NCBI GenBank assembly: GCA_001799395.1
Contig: MGTJ01000008.1
Span: forward strand, 3,783 to 67,782
Direction of reading: 5' to 3'
DNA: 64,000 nt
Origin: Desulfobacterales bacterium RIFOXYA12_FULL_46_15
GTDB lineage: Bacteria > Desulfobacterota > Desulfobacteria > Desulfobacterales > Desulfobacteraceae
A model generated the notes under the pieces. The model did not search any database. It was not told where the DNA came from and saw only the letters and a program-made list of their open reading frames with translations. The translations under genes and the position numbers were made by a program. Shown piece after piece: positions 56,642 through 64,000 of this stretch (within the stretch, counting starts at the first letter, position 1; every line of letters starts with the position of its first letter).

Positions 56642-58279
56642 TTAGTCCTCCCTGCCGTTTCGTATGAAAAATCGACCCAGGCCGTGCAACAGGACGACCA
56701 CAAATGCCCCGAGAACAGACACCCATCCAATGGTATCGACAAGGCGGAACTGATCCCGGCCCGGCATATAAAGGTCTGTTATGTTTGCCAGCCTGGATGT
56801 CTCACGGATATGGCATTGTGTACAGGCCAATGCATTTTCCTTGGGTGCCACCATATGGGTGATGGGCACGGCATAGGTGGTCTTAGCATAATCAAATTCA
56901 CCGGAATAGGTAATGCCAAGGGTTTTATTCCCGCGTTCAATGGCATCGTTCATATCCAGGGTTGTCCAGAAGCCTTTAGGTCCGGAAAGTATAGGGGCCA
57001 GAAGCTTTTTATGGACTTTATCATAGGGCTGTTTGCCCCGGTGGATTTTAAACGGGAAGATCCGGGTCTGGGGATCGGATTTTTCCCCCACCGGCCAGCT
57101 GACCTTTACAATTTCACCCGGGTCAATGGTGTCATCCGCCGTTGTGCTGGTCAAAGACCCATTGAACCTGAAATATTCAGGAATGACATTTTTTTCCCAT
57201 TTGAATTCCCCTTTGATGGTCTTATACACCGGCTTTTTAAACTCGCCGTCTTCAACATAGGGTTTTTTGTCTTTCATTTTCCCGGCCTTTGACCAGTCCC
57301 ACAGCATCATGGTGGGATTCACCCGTGCAAAGCTCGGAATATGGCAGGCCTGGCAGGAAACCACATCCGTATGGTCATTCATCTTGGAGTCATTTTTATG
57401 GGGTATGGCGCTATGGCAGGATTCGCAGGTGATTTTAGGCGCCAGATCATCTTCAATCAGGCTTTTCCTGGAATCAACCGCCGGGTTGGTATAAATCCTG
57501 CCGGCAATATGATGATCCACAGTGGTGTGACACCGGGTACAGGTGAAATTTTTCCCATCTGTTCCCATATGCACGTCCAGCATGCGGTTGGGTTTTGTAA
57601 GAGAAGTGTCCAAATCACCATGTTTCACCCCGTCGCCGCCGCCGCCGTTAAAATGGCAGTCTCCGCAGTTTTTCCGATCAGGAAAACCGACCTTGCCGAC
57701 GGCTTTTTTAATTTCCTGCTGAATGTCTTTTGCCATTTCATGGGCCTCAGGGTCATCATCTTCTGAAAATCCCCTGATATCGGAAAAGGCTTCATCAAAA
57801 TTAAATCCGGATGAATTGTGGCATTTCAGACAATTAACCTCGCCCTGCACGCCTTTCTGGTTCCAGGCGGTATGGCAACCGAGGCAGCCTTTATCTTCCA
57901 TGGCATTGCCTGAAATACAGAAATTATTGACAGAAAACCCGGCCTTGCCATACCTTAGATCGCTTTTATCCCCGGATGCCAGCCATGTCCAGTGAATGGT
58001 CTTATGGAACTGGGTGGCGGCTTCCGAGTGGCAGGAAACACAGGCCCTGGTAATTTCTTCTCCGGATGTGAAATCCTTGTTCAGGATCTCCATTTTTTTA
58101 TGGTCTGTTGTGGTCCATTGTTTATTGTCCTTTACGGCCTGTCTGGCAAGGCGTCTTCCCGGGGCGTCTTCAGCATTCTCCGGCATGGCTGCAAGAGCCG
58201 GGGAAAGGAAGCATAAAAGGATGGTGATAAGTGCTGCAGCCAGGCCGTAAATTGATAATATCCTTTTTTTCATAGGCAT
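56642..58279 (-). CDS. octaheme cytochrome c (tetrathionate reductase/OTR family)
   Basis: Signal peptide MPMKKRILSIYGLAAALITILLCFLSPALA; eight CxxCH (CVSCH, CLGCH, CLKCH, CGDCH, CTRCH, CESCH, CQACH, CTQCH); C-terminal TM. ORF track extends to 58357; start nearer 58279 or 58273 preferred. Confidence 0.9.
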   Translation of the reverse strand: MPMKKRILSIYGLAAALITILLCFLSPALAAMPENAEDAPGRRLARQAVKDNKQWTTTDHKKMEILNKDFTSGEEITRACVSCHSEAATQFHKTIHWTWLASGDKSDLRYGKAGFSVNNFCISGNAMEDKGCLGCHTAWNQKGVQGEVNCLKCHNSSGFNFDEAFSDIRGFSEDDDPEAHEMAKDIQQEIKKAVGKVGFPDRKNCGDCHFNGGGGDGVKHGDLDTSLTKPNRMLDVHMGTDGKNFTCTRCHTTVDHHIAGRIYTNPAVDSRKSLIEDDLAPKITCESCHSAIPHKNDSKMNDHTDVVSCQACHIPSFARVNPTMMLWDWSKAGKMKDKKPYVEDGEFKKPVYKTIKGEFKWEKNVIPEYFRFNGSLTSTTADDTIDPGEIVKVSWPVGEKSDPQTRIFPFKIHRGKQPYDKVHKKLLAPILSGPKGFWTTLDMNDAIERGNKTLGITYSGEFDYAKTTYAVPITHMVAPKENALACTQCHIRETSRLANITDLYMPGRDQFRLVDTIGWVSVLGAFVVVLLHGLGRFFIRNGRED

Positions 58280-58347
58280 CTCCATGGGTTCAGCAGATAT
58301 GAACCGGTGAAAAGAGCGGGGGATTGTCCCCATCCTTTTTTTAGTGT

Positions 58348-58698
58348 CTATTTGCATGTGGCCGGCGAAGGAGAATCCGATGCATGACCGTAAAAATAAG
58401 AATAAATATCAAGGAAGTCTTCATCGGATAATGATACCCAATGATCCTTGCAGCCGAATTCATCAAAATTTTTAGTATCAAAGATTGATTTCCATTCAGC
58501 CATGGTTTTATCGGAAGGACTGATTTTCGGGGTTGCAGATTCAACCTGGCCTGATTCCGAGCAGGATTTATATACTTTTCGATAGGTGTATTTGCCTTTT
58601 CTGTCATTGCCTTTGGGGCCTTCAGAGGCAAAGAGAATGGCATTGGATACAAGGATAAACAATGCTGCCGTAAACAGGATGGTTATTTTTTTAAACAT
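58348..58698 (-). CDS. small secreted cytochrome-like protein lacking CxxCH
   Basis: Signal peptide; GKYTYRKVYKSCSESGQ...LSDEDFLDIYSYFYGHASDSPSPATCK resembles small cytochrome c layout but heme motif absent. Confidence 0.7.
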   Translation of the reverse strand: MFKKITILFTAALFILVSNAILFASEGPKGNDRKGKYTYRKVYKSCSESGQVESATPKISPSDKTMAEWKSIFDTKNFDEFGCKDHWVSLSDEDFLDIYSYFYGHASDSPSPATCK

Positions 58699-58735
58699 GG
58701 GATATCTCCTTATTTTTATTTAATTGTTTGCCTGA

Positions 58736-59554
58736 TCAGGGTTTTACCGGTTTTTTAATTTCATATTGACCATCAGCTTTGAAGGTAATCCCGGCTTCCA
58801 CATAATATACTTCTTTTAAGGATTTTTTCAGATCCTTTGCCATATAAAAGGCTTCTCCGCTTCTGGCACCGGTTGAGCAGACAAAAACAACAGGTTTATC
58901 TTCCGGAAGGTCGTTGATCTTTTTATCAAGACTTTCCACCGGGATATTAATGGCGGTTTTAAATGATCCTTTTTTAAATTCATCCGGGTCCCGGACATCA
59001 ATGAGCAGGATGGACCCGGGATCGTCAGCAATAATTGCGGCAAAGCGTTCAAGATCAATGGCACCCTCAACTTCACCTGATTTTACAGGCACGGTATCGG
59101 CAGAGCCGCCATAGAGCGTTGCCCATTCAGGATATCCCTTGGCATAAACCTTAACGTTTTTATACCCCAGGGCCTCGGCCTTCCGGGCGGAATTATGGCT
59201 GAGTTTGCAGGTTTCTCCTTCACAATAATAAATCAGGAGGGCGTTTTTATCTTCAGGAAGAAGATTTGTTTTTTTATCAAATTCTGAAAACGGGATGCTG
59301 ACCGCTCCGGGAATGTGGCCCTTGATAAATTTTGTCTTATGGGGTCTTGAATCAATCAACATGACATTGGCGGGCATGGGATTATCCATGTGGGCTTTGA
59401 CGAAATCTGCATCCACAATATCATGAAACATCCATGACCGGTCTTCTGTCTGTGTTTCAGCGGTTTTTACGGTTTTGTCAGGGGTGCATCCGGTGAGTTG
59501 AAAAAGCCCTGAAACAAATATAAGGATCAATATGGTTGCCAAGTTTTTTTTCAT
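58736..59554 (-). CDS. tandem rhodanese-domain lipoprotein
   Basis: Lipobox FQLTGC; domain 1 loop YYCEGETCKLSHNS; domain 2 loop FVCSTGARSGEAF. Confidence 0.9.
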   Translation of the reverse strand: MKKNLATILILIFVSGLFQLTGCTPDKTVKTAETQTEDRSWMFHDIVDADFVKAHMDNPMPANVMLIDSRPHKTKFIKGHIPGAVSIPFSEFDKKTNLLPEDKNALLIYYCEGETCKLSHNSARKAEALGYKNVKVYAKGYPEWATLYGGSADTVPVKSGEVEGAIDLERFAAIIADDPGSILLIDVRDPDEFKKGSFKTAINIPVESLDKKINDLPEDKPVVFVCSTGARSGEAFYMAKDLKKSLKEVYYVEAGITFKADGQYEIKKPVKP

Positions 59555-59605
59555 AAGATCTCCATTATTATCATGGTTTATTTTTACTGATTCAAACTCC
59601 TGTTG

Positions 59606-59621
59606 AGCAATGAGTGTGCCA
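59606..59621 (-). promoter_or_regulatory. sigma-54 promoter (-24/-12)
   Basis: Minus strand TGGCAC-ACTCA-TTGCT, exact consensus, 52-67 bp upstream of rhodanese start and divergent from sigma-54 activator gene. Confidence 0.85.
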
Positions 59622-59783
59622 TGGGTTACCGTATTCCGGTCATCAAATGGAACCTATTGAAATTAAAATTAAAATTTCTTTAAAAGGTCTTGTCCGGATA
59701 TGGGTCTTAAAAATTTTTATTTGCGTTTGTGTTAACAATGCGTTAAGTTAACTGTTAATAGTGTTAATCTTTGTGGAGATGAT

Positions 59784-61157
59784 ATGGATATTGAAAAACA
59801 ATGGCGGCCCATCATAGATTCGGTTCAGGACGGCATCATTATCGTGGATGAGAAAGGCTGCTTTCTTGCCGCCAACCAGACGGCCCAATTGATGACCGGG
59901 TATACGGAAGAAGAACTGAAGGGTCAGTCATGCAGGATTCTAAACTGTACAGGCTGTAAAATTGTGGGCAAAGGGGCAGGCAAAAAATGGTGCGGGCTGT
60001 TTTCCGAGGAGTTTATCCGGGAAAAGAAATGTGTCATCACCAACCGCCGGAACCGGCCCATCCCCATCATTAAGAGTGCTTCAGTCCTGTTTAACACGAA
60101 GAAAGAGATTGTGGGCGCAGTTGAAACCCTGAAAGATATTTCCGAGAATATCCACTATAAAAACGAACTTATGTCCATCAAACGTATGTACCATATTGAT
60201 GACGGTTTCCACGGCATCATCGGAAGAACACCGGTCATGCAGAATCTTTATGAAGGCATTGAAAGCCTGGCCTCGCTGGACACGCCCGTCATGATTCTGG
60301 GGGAGAGCGGAACCGGAAAGGAAATGGTGGCAAAAGCCCTGCACGAAACCGGGAACAGGTCCCAGAAGCCTTTCATCAAGGTCAACTGTGCAGCTTTAAG
60401 CGAGAACATTCTTGAAAGTGAATTGTTCGGACATGTCAAAGGGGCCTATACCGGTGCGGACAGCGACCGGATCGGAAGATTTGAGGCTGCCCACAGAGGC
60501 ACTCTTTTCCTGGATGAAATCGGGGATATCCCGCTTTCCGTCCAGGTAAAGCTGCTCCGGGTGCTGGAAGAGCGGATGATCCAGCGGGTCGGGGCAAACC
60601 AGTCCATTTCCATTGATGTCAGGATCATAACGGCAACCAACAAGGATCTTGAAAAAATGATCAGCCAGGGGGAATTCAGGGAAGATCTGTTTTTCAGGAT
60701 TAATGTGTTCCCTTTAACCCTTCCACCGCTTCGTGACCGTAAGGATGACATTACCCTGATCATCCAGCATTTTATCCATTTTCATGCGGAAAAAACAGGG
60801 AAAAATATACTGGGGTTTACACCCGAAGCCATGCGCCTGATGGTGGCCTATCCCTGGCCGGGAAATATCCGGGAGCTGAGAAATGCGATAGAATATGCCT
60901 TTGTCCTGGCAAGAGGGAAAAGCATCGGACCGGAACATCTTCCTGAAAAAATTGCATCCTGTAAACCATCCCTTCCGGAACCTGTGATGGCCCGTGAGCT
61001 CTCTGATGTCGTCAGGATCGGAGAATCTGAAAAAGAAAGACTTCTTGATGCGCTTCAAAAGGAAGACGGAAATCAGACCAGGGCCGCCCAAAGGCTGGGC
61101 ATCAGCAGGATTACGGTTTGGAAGCGCATCAAAAAATACGGGATACAGCTAAAGTGA
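59784..61157 (+). CDS. PAS-containing sigma-54-dependent transcriptional activator
   Basis: GESGTGKEMVAKALH Walker A; ESELFGHVKGAYTGAD GAFTGA loop; Fis HTH RAAQRLGISRITVWKRIKKYGI. Confidence 0.96.
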   Translation: MDIEKQWRPIIDSVQDGIIIVDEKGCFLAANQTAQLMTGYTEEELKGQSCRILNCTGCKIVGKGAGKKWCGLFSEEFIREKKCVITNRRNRPIPIIKSASVLFNTKKEIVGAVETLKDISENIHYKNELMSIKRMYHIDDGFHGIIGRTPVMQNLYEGIESLASLDTPVMILGESGTGKEMVAKALHETGNRSQKPFIKVNCAALSENILESELFGHVKGAYTGADSDRIGRFEAAHRGTLFLDEIGDIPLSVQVKLLRVLEERMIQRVGANQSISIDVRIITATNKDLEKMISQGEFREDLFFRINVFPLTLPPLRDRKDDITLIIQHFIHFHAEKTGKNILGFTPEAMRLMVAYPWPGNIRELRNAIEYAFVLARGKSIGPEHLPEKIASCKPSLPEPVMARELSDVVRIGESEKERLLDALQKEDGNQTRAAQRLGISRITVWKRIKKYGIQLK

Positions 61158-61374
61158 ATTTTGTCTCCGGTTGATACCGGATGCTTTGTTCTTCTAACTA
61201 ACCGTCTCGCCACCAAAAGAGAATAGTGAATTGATGTATTTTAGAGAAAACCGCAACGTTAGTCCTGTATTTTTAAAATTCTGTATGAGCTGGCATACTA
61301 CATGCTCTATATCCATTTCATCAGATAACGCAAGACATTCACTTATCTCCAGCATCTGATGAATCACCTCCGTA

Positions 61375-61420
61375 ACCTCCGGGGCAGCTTAATACCTCCA
61401 GCAGCTGCCCCGGAGGTATT
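61375..61420. other. overlapping inverted repeats (possible attenuator or terminator)
   Basis: ACCTCCGGGGCAGCT (61375-61389) / AGCTGCCCCGGAGGT (61403-61417) perfect 15 bp; AATACCTCC (61391-61399) / GGAGGTATT (61412-61420) perfect 9 bp. Confidence 0.65.
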
Positions 61421-61464
61421 TTACGGGCAGGGAGTCAAAAAAAGATTAATACAAAAGAGGAGGA

Positions 61465-61590
61465 ATGATGATACTGGGCACAGAAAAACAGGAACAGAAA
61501 ATTATGGAAATGGGGGAAATCGGGCATAAAATGCTTCCAATGACGAGGTTGAAAAAAATAAAGGGATACAATATGATTCTGATGTTGTAA
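61465..61590 (+). CDS. possible 41-aa small ORF
   Basis: MMILGTEKQEQKIMEMGEIGHKMLPMTRLKKIKGYNMILML after strong SD GAGGAGGA. Confidence 0.35.
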   Translation: MMILGTEKQEQKIMEMGEIGHKMLPMTRLKKIKGYNMILML

Positions 61591-61621
61591 ATGCATTAAT
61601 TCAAATAGGAAAGGATATGGT

Positions 61622-62962
61622 ATGAGATTTGTGATTATCGGTGGGGATGCAGCCGGCATGAGCGCTGCAAGCCGGGCCAAAAGGCTTCGGCCGGATATGG
61701 AGATTACCGTATTGGAGCAGACCCGGGACGTTTCTTACAGCGCCTGCGGGATGCCCTATAATATTGCCGATCCTGAAAGAGATATGGAAAGACTGGTGGT
61801 AAGAAAGGCAGAGGTGTTTATCGAAAAAAATAAAATCAACCTTCTGACCGGCCATCGGGTGACGGCCATAGACCGTTCGGCAAAAACAGTATCCGGAATA
61901 ACCGCTCCGGGAGAGCCGTTCAGTTACGATTATGACAAGCTGTTCATTGCCACGGGTGCTTCGCCTGTGGTTCCAGGCCTGCCGGGGTTTGATCTGCCGC
62001 AGGTCATGGTTTTGAAAAGCCTGGGACAGGGCAAACAGATCAAAACCTATATTGAGCAGCACAAGGTTAAAAAAGCCGTTATTATAGGGATGGGGTATAT
62101 TGCTCTCGAAATGTGTGAAGCATTTGAAAAAAGAGGCGTTAAAACCAGTATGGTAAAGCCGGGACCTGTATTTTTGCCCTGGCTGACCCAAGATCTTGCC
62201 GATGTCATTTATGAAGAAATCACCCAAATGGGGATTGACATCCATTTAGGGCATGTCATTCAGAAGATTGAAGCCTTTAACACCGGGGTTCGGGTTATTT
62301 GTGAGGATTTAACCCTTGACGCTGATCTTGTCCTTGTGGCATCCGGGATAAAACCCTGTAGTGAGATAGCAAAAACAGCAGGCCTTGATCTGGGCATTTC
62401 AGATGCCATCGCTGTGGACAGGTTTCTTAAAACATCAGACACAGATATTTATGCAGCCGGCGACTGTGCGGATGCATACCATATTGTTACCGGCCAAAAA
62501 TGCTGGATACCTCTGGCATTAAGAGCCAACAGGGCAGGGTGGGCTGTGGCGGATAGTATCTGCGGCATCCCCACAAGCCTTCCGGGAGTTGCCGGGACAT
62601 CCGTGTTCAAGGTCTTTTCCCTTGAAGTGGCAAGGTCCGGGCTCAATTTCAAAGAAGCGCTTGATTCCGGGTTCACCCCTGTGGAAAATTTTGTTCAAAC
62701 CAGGTCCAGGGCCCATGGCCATCCCGGATCTAACCCGATTTATATCAATATGGTGGCGGACAGTAAAACAGGACGCCTTCTTGGTGTTCAGATGCTGGGA
62801 AAAGAAGGGGTTGCCCACAGGGTCAATTCCATTGCTGTGGCCTTGCATTGCAATATGACGGTAAAGGATTTTTCTCAGACTGATCTTGCCTATGCACCGC
62901 CATTTGGCCCGGTTTGGGATCCTTTGCTGACCGCAGTAATTCAGCTTGCAAAAAAAATATAA
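61622..62962 (+). CDS. FAD-dependent pyridine nucleotide-disulfide oxidoreductase (CoA-disulfide reductase-like)
   Basis: FVIIGGDAAGMSAASRAKRLRPD; VSYSACGMPYNIAD single-Cys active site; IYAAGDCADAYHIVTGQKCWIPLALRANRAGWA. Confidence 0.93.
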   Translation: MRFVIIGGDAAGMSAASRAKRLRPDMEITVLEQTRDVSYSACGMPYNIADPERDMERLVVRKAEVFIEKNKINLLTGHRVTAIDRSAKTVSGITAPGEPFSYDYDKLFIATGASPVVPGLPGFDLPQVMVLKSLGQGKQIKTYIEQHKVKKAVIIGMGYIALEMCEAFEKRGVKTSMVKPGPVFLPWLTQDLADVIYEEITQMGIDIHLGHVIQKIEAFNTGVRVICEDLTLDADLVLVASGIKPCSEIAKTAGLDLGISDAIAVDRFLKTSDTDIYAAGDCADAYHIVTGQKCWIPLALRANRAGWAVADSICGIPTSLPGVAGTSVFKVFSLEVARSGLNFKEALDSGFTPVENFVQTRSRAHGHPGSNPIYINMVADSKTGRLLGVQMLGKEGVAHRVNSIAVALHCNMTVKDFSQTDLAYAPPFGPVWDPLLTAVIQLAKKI

Positions 62963-63007
62963 CCCACTGAGTGTCTGTGCTTTGGGCCCGGTTATATCGA
63001 CATGGCC

Positions 63008-63128
63008 TTTTTCAGGGCGTCAATCAGCCCAGCTTGTCACAGGACATGCCGATGGCCTCTTTTGAAGTATACCCGGTCAGCGCTTCAAAGGCTTTGTTCA
63101 CCATGTTGAAGTTTGCCATCCCGGCCTT
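63008..63128 (-). pseudogene. PAS-domain remnant
   Basis: Minus strand reads AGMANFNMVNKAFEALTGYTSKEAIGMSCDKLG* then stop; typical PAS core with no remaining gene. Confidence 0.6.
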
Positions 63129-63315
63129 TTAGAACCGGTTTTGACTCAGGCTCTTTAAATCCTTTTTTTGTAATAAAATGGATGGGGCAGGAGGGCCTGA
63201 ATTTGCAGTATATATCCGGATCACGGCATTCCAGGCAGTCTTCACAGAGATAAATACTGTGTTTCATACAGATATATCCGGTCTCGCGATCGGGATGACG
63301 GATGCATCGGCCCAT
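63085..63315 (-). CDS. small cysteine-rich protein
   Basis: MGRCIRHPDRETGYICMKHSIYLCEDCLECRDPDIYCKFRPSCPIHFITKKG; Cys/His pairs; possibly extended at C-terminus into PAS remnant. Confidence 0.75.
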   Translation of the reverse strand: MGRCIRHPDRETGYICMKHSIYLCEDCLECRDPDIYCKFRPSCPIHFITKKGFKEPESKPVLKGRDGKLQHGEQSL

Positions 63316-63342
63316 TTTTAATCCTTTCCTTAATGAATCATT

Positions 63343-63648
63343 TTATTTTGATAATGCTTGATCCAGGCTTTCTGTAATCGTAGCTTCAGTTTGCAGACCG
63401 ACCCATCGCCGGACCTCTTGCCCGGATTTGAAAAGAATGACTGTCGGGATGCTTTGAACCCTGTACTCGGTAGCCAATGGGTGATTTTCATCAATATTAA
63501 TATCAAGAATGGAGACACGGGTATGGTATGCAGCCATAATTTTTTTAATCATGGGTTCCTGCGCTCTGCATGGGGCACACCAGGGCGCATGAAAATCAAT
63601 CAATGTAATGCCTTTTTTTAATTCTTCCTGAAATTTTTCCATTTTCAT
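63343..63648 (-). CDS. thioredoxin family protein
   Basis: LIDFHAPWCAPCRAQEPMIKKIM; YRVQSIPTVILFKSGQEV (CAPC active site). Confidence 0.93.
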   Translation of the reverse strand: MKMEKFQEELKKGITLIDFHAPWCAPCRAQEPMIKKIMAAYHTRVSILDINIDENHPLATEYRVQSIPTVILFKSGQEVRRWVGLQTEATITESLDQALSK

Positions 63649-64000
63649 CTTAAAATATCTCCATGAAAACCAGGGTGAACGGTTAGTTTTAAGAAGGTAT
63701 TATCAAAAAATATGCCATATCAAGCCGGATCATTGTGATATTTGTGTAATATATTGAAATAATAGTTATAATTTAAATATCTATATCCAAAAGACGGTTT
63801 GTGCCCGGTCAGGGGTTAACAAAAGTAACGTTACCAAGGTGCAAAGGCCCGGTTTTAATATTTTTCAGGTTTTTGACTGCTATTATAAAAATTATCATGT
63901 TAAAATATAATTCGGCTGAGTTGGCACAGCCTTTGCTATATAACATTGATTCGGGCAGTCGAACAATCAATACTGAATATTAAAAGAGAGGATCGATGAT

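Noticed and set aside
56321-57292. 323-aa plus ORF opposite cytochrome b/octaheme genes
   Set aside because: Antisense to two well-supported CDSs; length is explained by codon bias leaving the opposite frame open.
1-64000. CRISPR array or tandem repeat arrays
   Set aside because: Despite the Cas6-like gene, no regularly spaced direct repeats were seen on reading the window; an array may lie beyond the left edge.
1-64000. Mobile elements, phage genes, tRNA/rRNA
   Set aside because: No transposase, integrase, phage structural gene or tRNA/rRNA signature was recognised; by-eye reading could miss a tRNA.

Overview
The window is gene-dense and chromosomal, and reads like a sulfate-reducing deltaproteobacterium (Desulfobacteraceae-like; inferred from gene content, no database search was run). 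No phage, transposon, rRNA, tRNA or CRISPR array was recognised. Main content, left to right: a Cas6-type pre-crRNA endoribonuclease cut by the left edge and absent from the ORF track; YhbY; a TetR/SDR/TPP-enzyme/BASS-transporter/Xsc cluster that looks like an organosulfonate (sulfoacetaldehyde) pathway; a divergent amidohydrolase + FAD-oxidoreductase / TetR locus with a 52-bp near-palindromic operator; a degenerate YchF-like protein; rfbABCD; moaB/pyrR/mobA/moaE/moaC; rmuC and mltA; a B12-riboswitch-controlled cbiK + TonB receptor; several PAS signalling proteins, some without a recognisable output domain; an ADP-forming acyl-CoA synthetase pair; redox genes (FTR catalytic subunit, glutaredoxin, thioredoxins, rubredoxin-like fusions, desulfoferrodoxin, FprA, ferritin-like proteins, cytochrome bd, and a 52-aa rubredoxin missed by the ORF track); an octaheme (OTR-type) cytochrome operon with a consensus sigma-54 promoter divergent from a sigma-54 activator; and a thioredoxin region with a PAS remnant. 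Strongest candidates for new biology: the Xsc plus second TPP-enzyme cluster, the sigma-54 octaheme cytochrome/rhodanese module, the degenerate YchF paralog, and the orphan TRAP-binding-protein/PAS-sensor pair.
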